From: Polyangiaceae bacterium
Lineage (GTDB): Bacteria; Myxococcota_A; Polyangia; Polyangiales; Polyangiaceae
Direction of reading: 5' to 3'
DNA: 64,000 nucleotides
Assembly (NCBI GenBank): GCA_015075635.1
Contig: JABTUA010000001.1
Location: 372,001 to 436,000, forward strand
Numbering within the stretch: position 1 is the stretch's first letter; each line of letters starts with the position of its first letter. The notes beneath the pieces were generated by a model. That model ran no database searches, was not told where the DNA came from, and worked only from the letters and a program-made list of their open reading frames with translations. The position numbers and the translations under genes were made by a program. Positions 7,611 through 14,916 of this stretch are shown one piece after another.

Positions 7611-9656
7611 ATGACCGAGGCGACCACCGAACGCACTGCACCGCTCGCGCGGCGCGCTCCGGGCCTGATCGTGCTCGCGGCCGGGCTCGCCGTCTCGGCG
7701 GCCGCCTTCTGGGTGGCGCGCGAACGGGCCCGGGCCGACTGGCAGGCGGACTTCGAGCGAAAGGCGAGCGACGTCTCCGCGGCGCTGGTCAACGGGCTGG
7801 ACGTGCCGCTCGAGGCCTTGCAGTCCTTGCCCGCGCTGTTCGCCAGCTCCGAAGAGGTCACGCGCAGCGAGTTCCGCGCCTTCGTGGCACCTACGCTGAA
7901 GCGCCACCCGGCCATCTACGCCCTGGAGTGGCTGCCGGAGGTGCCGGGCGCCGAGCGCGCGAAGTGGGAAGCGCGCGCGCGCGCCGAAGGTGTGGCGGAC
8001 TTCCAGTTCACCGAGGTCGGCCCGTCGCTAGCCATGGTTCCGGCCAAACCGCGGCCCAGGCACGTGCCGATCTTCTACATGGAGCCCTCGGAGCCCAAGG
8101 CGCTCGGCTTCGACATCGCCTCCGATCCGATCCGGCTCGACCCGTACGACCGGGCCAAGAGCTCGGGGCGCGCCGTCGCCTCCGGGCGCATCCGTCTGGT
8201 CGAGGACGCTCCCGGCGTGCACTCCATCGCCGTCTTTCAACCCGTGCACCGCACCCGCGCCGGCGGCGCGCTCGAGTACCTCGGAGCGGGCGTGGAGGTC
8301 TTTCGCCTGCGCCCGGTCGTCGAGCGCGCGCTCAGGGATTACGACACGGCGAGGTACGCGCTCACTCTCTACGACCAGGACTCGGCGCCGGCAGAGGAGC
8401 GCGTCCTGTACGAGAAAGCAGGGCCGGCCGCCCGCGCTCGAGCCAGCTTTCAGAAGTCGTTCGCCTTCGCCGACCGCAACTGGACGCTGGACGTCAGCAC
8501 CGCGGATCCCGGCTCCGCGGGTCGTTCGTTCGTGCTCTTGGTCGGCGCCCTGCTCAGCCTGCTCGGCGCCGTCGTGGCTCAAGGCGCCCAGACCATCGCG
8601 GGGTTGCGCCGGCGGGTCGCGAAGGTGGAGCAGCTCGGGCAGTACACGCTGGAGAGCAAGCTCGGCGAGGGTGGCATGGGAGTGGTCTATCGCGCCTCCC
8701 ACGCCATGCTGCGGCGTCCCACGGCGCTCAAGCTCCTGCGCAAGGAGCACGGCCACAGCGCGGGGCTCGCGCGCTTCGAGCGCGAGGTGCAGCTCACCAG
8801 TCAGCTGACCCACCCCAACACCATCGCCGTCTACGACTACGGGCGGACTCCGGATGGCGTCCTCTACTACGCGATGGAGTACATCGACGGCATCGACTTC
8901 GAGCACCTGGTCCGCGCCGAGGGACCGCTGCCGCCGGGGCGCGTCGTCTTCCTGATGCGCCAGGTGCTCGGCTCCCTGGCAGAGGCCCACTCCGTCGGCC
9001 TCATCCACCGCGACATCAAGCCGGCCAACCTGATGCTGTGCGAGCGCGGCGGGCTCTCGGACTTCGTCAAAGTGCTGGACTTCGGGCTCGCCAAGCAGCT
9101 GCGCGATCCGAGCGCCGTGGCGGAGACCCACGCCAACGCGGTGATCGGCACACCGCACTACCTGGCGCCGGAGAGCATCGACTCCACGGGCGCGCAGGGA
9201 TCGAGCGCCGACATCTACGCCGCGGGCGCGGTCATGTACTTCTTGCTCACTGGCCACACGGTTTTCGAAGCGAAGACGCTGCTCGAGGTGTGCGCCCACC
9301 ACCTGCACACGCAGCCCCAGCCCCCGAGCTCTCGGCTCGGTCGCCCGCTGCCCGCGGGGCTCGAGGCGGTGGTGCTGGCCTGCCTGAGCAAGGATCCCGC
9401 GAAGCGCCCGGCGTCCGCGGCCGCGCTGGTCGGCGTGCTCGACGAGCTCGGGGACGTGGAGCGCTGGACCCGGCGCGACGCCGCGCGCTGGTGGGAGGTC
9501 CGCGGGCGCGAGCTGATCGCGAGCCGCGAGGCGGAGCAAAGGGAGCGCGCTGAGCGCGCCCGCGAGCGCACGGTCGAGATCGACGTCGTGTCGCGCACCC
9601 TCGGGGAGAGCGAGCCGATGCCTACTTCGGTGCCAGTGTCGCGCCGTAGATCTTGA
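7611..9656 (+). CDS. CHASE-domain transmembrane Ser/Thr protein kinase
   Basis: 681 aa. A membrane helix lies at about 18-36. A periplasmic CHASE sensor domain follows (about 45-290; LQSLPALFASSEEVTRSEF and PAIYALEWLPEV are typical), then a second helix at about 306-326. The cytoplasmic kinase spans about 344-610, with LGEGGMGVVYRA, TALKLL, IHRDIKPANLML, DFGLAKQL and GTPHYLAPE all intact. CHASE domains bind small extracellular ligands and usually cap histidine kinases or cyclases; here the output is a Ser/Thr kinase. It is probably co-transcribed with the CNB kinase. Its 3' end overlaps the convergent lipoprotein gene by 35 bp. Confidence 0.92.
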   Translation: MTEATTERTAPLARRAPGLIVLAAGLAVSAAAFWVARERARADWQADFERKASDVSAALVNGLDVPLEALQSLPALFASSEEVTRSEFRAFVAPTLKRHPAIYALEWLPEVPGAERAKWEARARAEGVADFQFTEVGPSLAMVPAKPRPRHVPIFYMEPSEPKALGFDIASDPIRLDPYDRAKSSGRAVASGRIRLVEDAPGVHSIAVFQPVHRTRAGGALEYLGAGVEVFRLRPVVERALRDYDTARYALTLYDQDSAPAEERVLYEKAGPAARARASFQKSFAFADRNWTLDVSTADPGSAGRSFVLLVGALLSLLGAVVAQGAQTIAGLRRRVAKVEQLGQYTLESKLGEGGMGVVYRASHAMLRRPTALKLLRKEHGHSAGLARFEREVQLTSQLTHPNTIAVYDYGRTPDGVLYYAMEYIDGIDFEHLVRAEGPLPPGRVVFLMRQVLGSLAEAHSVGLIHRDIKPANLMLCERGGLSDFVKVLDFGLAKQLRDPSAVAETHANAVIGTPHYLAPESIDSTGAQGSSADIYAAGAVMYFLLTGHTVFEAKTLLEVCAHHLHTQPQPPSSRLGRPLPAGLEAVVLACLSKDPAKRPASAAALVGVLDELGDVERWTRRDAARWWEVRGRELIASREAEQRERAERARERTVEIDVVSRTLGESEPMPTSVPVSRRRS

Positions 9657-10647
9657 TGTCGTCGATCAGGCCGTTCGCCGGAGTCGCGTCGGTGGCCTTG
9701 TCCGCGCCCACGAAGATCTTCCCTGAAGCGTTGCCGATCGGTTTCACGATCGGCTGGGTGGCGCGCGCCCCGTACTTGGTCGCCTCGACCTTGTCGAAGA
9801 AGACCGACACGGCCGGTGCCCCGGGTGTGCTCGAAAGGCTCCACGCCACGGTGATGCGCACGGGCTTGTTCGGCACGAACGAGTACGCCGTGCTCGGCAC
9901 CGACGTCTTGTGAAACGCGCCAGCAGGATCGTAGATGTACACCGTGAATTCGTTGGAGTTGCTCGAGTCTGCCTTGCGGATCTTGATCCCACCCTCACCG
10001 ACCACGCTCCAGCCGCTCGTCGCGAACAGGTTGTGGACCAGGTTGTCCGTGTGCGCCGCTTTGGGCACGTACCAGAAGTCGATGGTGCCTTTGACGAAGT
10101 CGATGTTGCCGCTCAGCGGAAACTCGACGCGCTCGTTCGGCGCCTCGATCATGATCCCGGACTCGCACTTGCCGCCGTGGAAGTCGTCGTTGGGGAAAGC
10201 GTCGCCGTTACCGTTGCCGACGAACAGGTTGGTGATCGAGGCGTAGTCGTTCAACGTCGAGTGGAGCAACAGCGGCGGGCCGCTCACCTTCCCGCAGTCG
10301 GGCCACGTCGTTCCGCCGCCACCGCCCGTGCCGCCGCCACCACCCGTGCCGCCGCCACCACCCGTGCCGCCGCCACCGCCCGTGCCGCCACCACCACCCG
10401 TGCCGCCGCTGCCACCCGTGCCGCCGCCGCTCGCGCCGCCGGCCCCGCCGCTGGCGCCGGCCGTGCTGCCGCTTGCGCCTCCGGCCCCGCTGGCGCCTGC
10501 CGTGCCGCCGCTCGCGCCGCCGCCTCCGGCGCTCCCGCCGGACGCGCCTCCGGCCCCAGCGGCTCCACCGCTCGCCTCGGATGCAAACTCCTCTCCCGAG
10601 CAGGCCAGTGCCAAGAGCGCAAGCCCCAACGCCGATGACCGCACCAT
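9622..10647 (-). CDS. LamG-like lipoprotein with long Gly-rich spacer
   Basis: 341 aa. The lipobox is LLALAC. About 90 residues of Gly/Ser/Ala/Thr follow, including a 6-residue TGGGGG repeat. The remaining ~225 residues look like a concanavalin/LamG beta-jellyroll: GTIDFWYVP, FTVYIYDPAG, RITVAWSL, ending LIDDIKIYGATL. LamG folds bind carbohydrate or protein ligands; the ligand here is unknown. It is divergent from the gene at 10686, with 38 bp between starts holding two opposed -10-like hexamers. Confidence 0.82.
   Translation of the reverse strand: MVRSSALGLALLALACSGEEFASEASGGAAGAGGASGGSAGGGGASGGTAGASGAGGASGSTAGASGGAGGASGGGTGGSGGTGGGGGTGGGGGTGGGGGTGGGGGTGGGGGTTWPDCGKVSGPPLLLHSTLNDYASITNLFVGNGNGDAFPNDDFHGGKCESGIMIEAPNERVEFPLSGNIDFVKGTIDFWYVPKAAHTDNLVHNLFATSGWSVVGEGGIKIRKADSSNSNEFTVYIYDPAGAFHKTSVPSTAYSFVPNKPVRITVAWSLSSTPGAPAVSVFFDKVEATKYGARATQPIVKPIGNASGKIFVGADKATDATPANGLIDDIKIYGATLAPK
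10312..10420 (-). repeat. 18-bp tandem repeats coding TGGGGG
   Basis: Six cccgtg anchors lie exactly 18 bp apart (10325, 10343, 10361, 10379, 10397, 10415) on the plus strand. They encode TGGGGG-type units in the lipoprotein spacer on the minus strand. Confidence 0.85.
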
Positions 10648-10653
10648 TCGAGC

Positions 10654-10659
10654 AGAATA
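10654..10659 (-). promoter_or_regulatory. -10-like TATTCT before the LamG lipoprotein
   Basis: On the minus strand TATTCT lies 6 nt before the ATG at 10647, with no Shine-Dalgarno sequence between. Confidence 0.45.
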
Positions 10660-10673
10660 TCACGCTTCGGTGC

Positions 10674-10679
10674 TAGCTT
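10674..10679 (+). promoter_or_regulatory. -10-like TAGCTT before the GTG-start lipoprotein
   Basis: TAGCTT lies 6 nt before GTG 10686. It sits 14 bp from the opposed hexamer of the divergent gene, so the two promoters probably exclude each other. Confidence 0.45.
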
Positions 10680-10685
10680 CGCGCG

Positions 10686-11711
10686 GTGTCGCGAGTCAGC
10701 GCCTTGGGATTATCGCTCCTCACCGCGTGCGCAGCCCACGCGCCCGGCCCGACCAGCGAGCCCGCACCGCCCGCGCCTGCGCCGTCGTCGCCTACACCGG
10801 CTCCACCACCGAGCGGAACAGCGAACGCCGAGCCCGCGCCCGCACCGCCTACAGCTGGTCCCAGCGTGAAGCTCTTGGCGTTCCGCCGCGTGCTCGAGGC
10901 GCCGGTGCACTCCCTGGCGCTCGGCGCGAAGGGCCGCGTCGCCGCGCTGGGGGCGGACGCCTGGCTCGACGAGGGCAAGGGCCTTCGCAAGCTCCCGCCA
11001 CCGCCCGCCGCCACACCCGAAGTGCAGATCTACTTCGGCCGCGACGACCTGCCGCGCCTGATGGGGTTCGTCCCCACGCCACACGAGCGACGGGGCGTGT
11101 ATGCGCGCTTCCGCAAAGGCGCCTGGGAACGCGGCGCCAGCGAGATCGGCAAGCTGGGCAGCGTGCCCATGGCGCCGCTCTTCGGCGTGCTCGGCTACGA
11201 CGATCCCGAGGTGGTGTGCGCGCCGGACAAGCTCTGCATCGTCAAGCGCCGAACCGGCTGGACCATGCTGTCGCCGCCGCCGGGGCAACCCCGCGTCGAG
11301 CTGTGCAACGGCGTGGCCTGGGCCTACGACCGCGCGGGCGTACATCGCCTGCACGACAAGGACGGTTGGCGCGCTCTCGACGTGAAGCCGACGTTCTCCC
11401 GCGCCGCGCACCTGTGGGCGATCGGCGACGGAGACATCTGGCTGGCGGAGACCGAGCCGAGCCTCGTTCACCACTTCGACGGCGAGGCCTGGTCGGCGCA
11501 CACCTCGCCCGTCGCCGGACCGCGCGTCCTGTGGGCGACGAGCGCGAGCGATGTCTGGCTCGCCGGCGACGGCGGCGCAGCGCACTACGACGGTGAGATT
11601 TGGAGCCGGGTCGAAGGCGCGCCTGAGAAGGTGCGCGTGGTCACCGGCAGGAGCGCGAGCGAGGTATGGCTCGGGGGCGAGTCGGGGATCTGGCGGGGGG
11701 ACGCGAGCTAG
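10686..11711 (+). CDS. lipoprotein with beta-propeller-like repeats
   Basis: 341 aa from a GTG start. The lipobox is SLLTAC, then a Pro/Ala-rich spacer to about residue 60. The rest has short repeated beta motifs such as GDIWLAETEPSLVHHFDGEAW and SDVWLAGDGGAAHYDGEIW, which resemble blades of a propeller. No catalytic motif is seen. Probably a surface or periplasmic lipoprotein. The GTG is supported by the lipobox position and the hexamer 6 nt upstream. Confidence 0.75.
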   Translation: MSRVSALGLSLLTACAAHAPGPTSEPAPPAPAPSSPTPAPPPSGTANAEPAPAPPTAGPSVKLLAFRRVLEAPVHSLALGAKGRVAALGADAWLDEGKGLRKLPPPPAATPEVQIYFGRDDLPRLMGFVPTPHERRGVYARFRKGAWERGASEIGKLGSVPMAPLFGVLGYDDPEVVCAPDKLCIVKRRTGWTMLSPPPGQPRVELCNGVAWAYDRAGVHRLHDKDGWRALDVKPTFSRAAHLWAIGDGDIWLAETEPSLVHHFDGEAWSAHTSPVAGPRVLWATSASDVWLAGDGGAAHYDGEIWSRVEGAPEKVRVVTGRSASEVWLGGESGIWRGDAS

Positions 11712-11780
11712 TCTCGTTGTGGGCTGGTGTGGTGCCGACCCCTACCTCCCAGGTCGGGCTTGATTTCCATCACCTCGGGC

Positions 11781-11786
11781 TATGAT
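11781..11786 (+). promoter_or_regulatory. possible -10 hexamer TATGAT before the second kinase module
   Basis: TATGAT lies 15 nt before ATG 11802 and is closer to the classical -10 than most boxes here. The spacing implies a short leader. Confidence 0.4.
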
Positions 11787-11801
11787 CCGGCTCGGAGTGG
11801 G

Positions 11802-13169
11802 ATGTCGCTAGGAGCGGGCTCGCTGATCGCCGACAAGGTTCGGCTCGTTCGCCTCCTGGGCTCGGGAGGGATGGGGCACGTCTGGCTGGCCGATCACCTG
11901 GGCCTCGACACGCAGGTCGCGGTGAAGCTGATCGCCGCCGAGCACGCAGCGATCCCCGAGGCGGTCGCCCGCTTTCGCCAGGAGGCGGCCGCGGCGGCGA
12001 AGATGAAGTGCCCACACGCGGTGCAGATCCTCGACTACGGGGTCCAGGAGGGCTGTCCGTTCATCGTCATGGAGCTGCTCGAGGGCGAGGACCTCGCCCA
12101 TCGCATCCAGCGCGCCGGCCCGCTGCCGGTCGCGTTCGTCGGCGACGTGATCACACAGGTGTGCAAGGCGCTTTCCCGCGCGCACGCGCTGGGCATCGTG
12201 CACCGTGACATCAAGCCGGAGAACGTGTTCATCTCCGAGGATCAGGGCGAACGGCTGATCAAGGTGCTCGACTTCGGCATCGCGAAGCGCCGTGGTGACA
12301 GCGAGCTCAGCATGACCTCCACCGGCGTCGCGCTCGGTTCGCCTTACTACATGAGCCCCGAGCAGGTGGTGAGCGCCAAGACCGTCGATCCTCGCTCGGA
12401 TCTCTGGTCGCTCGGCGTCGTCGCGTACCAGGCGATGACCGGCAAGCTGCCATTCGTCGGCGAAACGGTAGGCGCGCTGGCCATCGCCATCAATGAGGGG
12501 ACCTACGAGCCGCCGAGCGCCGCGCGTCCCGGGATCCCCGGCGCGGTGGACGCCTGGTTCCAACGCGCCCTGGTCAAGGATCTGAGCGCGCGGTTCCAGA
12601 CCGCCAAGGAGATGGCAGAGACCTTCGCGCTCACCACCGGTCGCAGCGCCGGCAAGGAGGAATTCGGTGAGGCCGAGACCGACGTGGCGCCGTGTCCCGC
12701 CGCGAAGCTGGACTGCGTCGACAACTGCCCGACCGTGCGCGTGAGCACACCGCTGCTCGAGTTGCACGGAGTGCCGTCTCCGCCGGAGCAAGCGCCGGTC
12801 GCCGCGCTGTCGGGCACGCACATGACGGCGACCGTGAGCCAGAGGCTCGACCGCTCCCGCACTCCGGTAGTCTGGGGGATTGCCTCGGCGGCCGTGTTGC
12901 TCCTGGCGGTCTTCGGGATCGGCTTGGCGTTCGCGTTGCGCAACGGGGCGCCCGCGGCCGACGTCGCGAGTCAAGGCCAGACGGAGCCGGCTCCTGGATC
13001 CCCCGCGCTGACGGAGCCTCAGCCGACCGTCACGCCGTTCGTGCAGGTCCCCGAGACGGCTCCCGACCCCGCCCCGTCGGCCTCGGCGGCACCGTCCGCG
13101 CCCAAGCCTGCCGTGGCCAAGCCAAGGCTCCCGGTGCCACCTCGACCCAAGAAAGACCGGGGATTCTAG
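11802..13169 (+). CDS. transmembrane Ser/Thr protein kinase
   Basis: 455 aa from MSLGAGSLIADKVRL, where the family N-terminus begins; an in-frame extension to 11727 is less likely. The kinase domain, about 10-275, is complete: LGSGGMGHVWLA, VAVKLI, VHRDIKPENVFI, DFGIAKRR, GSPYYMSPEQ. A linker of about 80 residues carries an unusual Cys cluster (CPAAKLDCVDNC). One membrane helix lies at about 356-378. The exterior part is Pro/Ala/Ser-rich and ends in a basic tail (PRPKKDRGF). It is followed by a Cys-rich lipoprotein and a TPR protein paralogous to those at 2474-4455. Confidence 0.93.
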   Translation: MSLGAGSLIADKVRLVRLLGSGGMGHVWLADHLGLDTQVAVKLIAAEHAAIPEAVARFRQEAAAAAKMKCPHAVQILDYGVQEGCPFIVMELLEGEDLAHRIQRAGPLPVAFVGDVITQVCKALSRAHALGIVHRDIKPENVFISEDQGERLIKVLDFGIAKRRGDSELSMTSTGVALGSPYYMSPEQVVSAKTVDPRSDLWSLGVVAYQAMTGKLPFVGETVGALAIAINEGTYEPPSAARPGIPGAVDAWFQRALVKDLSARFQTAKEMAETFALTTGRSAGKEEFGEAETDVAPCPAAKLDCVDNCPTVRVSTPLLELHGVPSPPEQAPVAALSGTHMTATVSQRLDRSRTPVVWGIASAAVLLLAVFGIGLAFALRNGAPAADVASQGQTEPAPGSPALTEPQPTVTPFVQVPETAPDPAPSASAAPSAPKPAVAKPRLPVPPRPKKDRGF

Positions 13170-13172
13170 GTT

Positions 13173-13178
13173 GAAGGA
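13173..13178 (+). promoter_or_regulatory. Shine-Dalgarno GAAGGA of the Cys-rich lipoprotein
   Basis: GAAGGA ends 9 nt before ATG 13188. It is a clear ribosome-binding site and fits an internal operon position, in contrast to the leaderless-looking starts nearby. Confidence 0.6.
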
Positions 13179-13187
13179 CGCGCGCGC

Positions 13188-13934
13188 ATGACACGGCCAC
13201 CCTGGAAGGCCCTGGCGGCTTCGCTCGCTGGCGCGGCGATCACGAGCTGTTTCGTCGCGTTCGACTACGACGACTACGACACGTCAGGCGGCTCCTCCGG
13301 AGGCGACGCCGCCGTCGAAGGCGGTGCCGGCGGCGCTACGAGCGGCGGCGGCGCGCCAGGCGGCGGCGGCGGCGTGGGCGGCTGCGACACCAGCGCGTGC
13401 GGACCAGCTGGGGATTGCTTCGATTGGTCCTGCAGCTGTGGGAAGGTGAACAAGCCCAGCGGCTCGCCGTGCGGGCACAGCTGCGTGCTCGGCATCTCCA
13501 CGCAGAAGACCTGCAACCCTTCGGGGGTCTGCGTTTCGAGCACCAGCGACTGCAGCCCCTACACCTGCGATCCAGCCACCAACGCCTGCCGGACCAAGTG
13601 CGTGCAAACGAGTGACTGCGCTGACAGCTTCATGTGCTCCGGTGACCAGTGCGTGGATTGCAGGACCTGCGGCGAATGGCTCACCGACGTGCAGGTCCCG
13701 TTGCTCTGCCCTGGCGCCACGGGTTGCGCGCAGTGGACGAACCTCGTGCAGAACTGCTGCTCGGCCTCGACGTGCCAGTCTGCTTGCTCCGGCTCCGGAG
13801 ACCTGTGCGCCGGAGGGAACACGAGTTGCTACTCCTCCGGGCCACCGTCCTCGACCTGCTCGCAGTGCCTTCAGGGGAAGAACCCTTGCGCGAGCTACCT
13901 CTCGTTGTGCGAGCAGGACAAGGGCCACCTATGA
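13188..13934 (+). CDS. Cys-rich lipoprotein, second kinase module
   Basis: 248 aa. The signal peptide ends at AITSC (Cys 21). FDYDDYDTSGG follows the anchor, matching the position and style of YDYGQFDSSG in the lipoprotein at 3493. A short Gly/Ala/Ser spacer comes next, then about 180 residues with many Cys in pairs (CDTSAC, CFDWSCSC, CRTC, CCSASTC), probably disulfide-bonded. Its stop overlaps the next start by 4 nt (ATGA). No enzymatic motif is recognised. Confidence 0.8.
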   Translation: MTRPPWKALAASLAGAAITSCFVAFDYDDYDTSGGSSGGDAAVEGGAGGATSGGGAPGGGGGVGGCDTSACGPAGDCFDWSCSCGKVNKPSGSPCGHSCVLGISTQKTCNPSGVCVSSTSDCSPYTCDPATNACRTKCVQTSDCADSFMCSGDQCVDCRTCGEWLTDVQVPLLCPGATGCAQWTNLVQNCCSASTCQSACSGSGDLCAGGNTSCYSSGPPSSTCSQCLQGKNPCASYLSLCEQDKGHL

Positions 13935-14887
13935 GGTTCGCTCCGGTCGTTTCCAGCTTCTGCTTGCTGACGGCGCTGCTCCTCGCGCCACCGACGTTCG
14001 CAGCGCCGAGCGAAGCCGACAAGGTCCGCGCCCGCGCCCTGATGGATCAGGGCGACGCTTTGGTCGAAAAGCAACAACTGTCCGACGCCCTCGCCAAGTA
14101 TCGCGAGGCCCACACGCTGATGAAGGTGACGACTACGGGCATCGAGGTCGCCCGCGTGCTCGAGAAGCTGGGGCGCCTGGTCGAAGCCCGAGAGGTGGCC
14201 GCCGAGGTCGCTGCGATCCCAGCGGCGCCGGGCGAGTCGCCCGCGCTGACCAGCGCGCGGAACGCCGCCGCGGCGCTGCTGAAGGGCCTCGATGCTCGTG
14301 TCCCCAGCGTCACGGTCCGCATGCGAGGAGCGAGCTCCGATGCCGTCCTGCGGGTGGACGGCAAGCCCGTCGCCGCCTCGGCCCTCGGCGCGCCGCACCG
14401 ACTCGATCCCGGACCGCATCAGATCGAAGCTGCGTCGCGTGGAGAGCAGCGGGCCGCCCAAATCGAGCTCGCCGAAGGGGATCACGAGACGGTGACTCTG
14501 GACTTCAGCGCAAGCGCGGTCGCTGCGCCCATGCCGAAACCCGGCGCCGTACGCCCGGCGGAACGAAGCCCAACCCTGGGCTACGTGATCGGCGGCATCG
14601 GCGTCGCGGGTCTCGCCACCGCCGCGGTCACCGGCGCCCTGATCCTGTCGCGCGACGGCAAGATCGAGGACAACTGTCCCGAGAAACGCTGCAACGCCGA
14701 GGGCCGCGATCTCGTCGACGGCAGCCGCACCCTCCTCACCATCAACGCGGTCGCGTTCGGTGTCGGCGTCGTCGGCACGGGGCTCGGCGCCTACCTGGTG
14801 CTGACGAGCGGCCCGGGCGGAGAGACCGCCATCGCTCCACGTGTCGGGCCGCGCTCGGCGGGCGCGGCTTGGCTCGGCAGGTTCTAG
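13931..14887 (+). CDS. periplasmic TPR-like protein, paralogue of 2474-3493
   Basis: 318 aa from the ATG that overlaps the upstream stop (ATGA). A signal peptide (MRFAPVVSSFCLLTALLLAP) is followed by TPR-like helices (about 24-125), a small beta-rich domain and two C-terminal hydrophobic helices (GYVIGGIGVAGLATAAVTGA and NAVAFGVGVVGTGLGAYLVL). The loop between them has CPEKRC and GRDLVDGSRTLLT, matching CTNGSC and GRQDDIDAGRRYQT in the other copy. The shared GGxGVAGLAT helix and Cys pair make homology clear. Probably envelope-located and functionally tied to the kinase. Confidence 0.82.
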   Translation: MRFAPVVSSFCLLTALLLAPPTFAAPSEADKVRARALMDQGDALVEKQQLSDALAKYREAHTLMKVTTTGIEVARVLEKLGRLVEAREVAAEVAAIPAAPGESPALTSARNAAAALLKGLDARVPSVTVRMRGASSDAVLRVDGKPVAASALGAPHRLDPGPHQIEAASRGEQRAAQIELAEGDHETVTLDFSASAVAAPMPKPGAVRPAERSPTLGYVIGGIGVAGLATAAVTGALILSRDGKIEDNCPEKRCNAEGRDLVDGSRTLLTINAVAFGVGVVGTGLGAYLVLTSGPGGETAIAPRVGPRSAGAAWLGRF

Positions 14888-14905
14888 GGGTCGGGCTGAG
14901 TCTGC

Positions 14906-14911
14906 TACCCT
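14906..14911 (+). promoter_or_regulatory. -10-like TACCCT before the acylase gene
   Basis: TACCCT lies 5 nt before ATG 14917, the shortest spacing in the set. Confidence 0.4.
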
Positions 14912-14916
14912 GAGCC

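Noticed and set aside
11733..11760. Short inverted repeat ccgacc/ggtcgg after the lipoprotein at 10686 as a terminator
   Set aside because: Only 6 bp of stem, an 11-base loop and no T-tract; such repeats occur by chance in GC-rich DNA.
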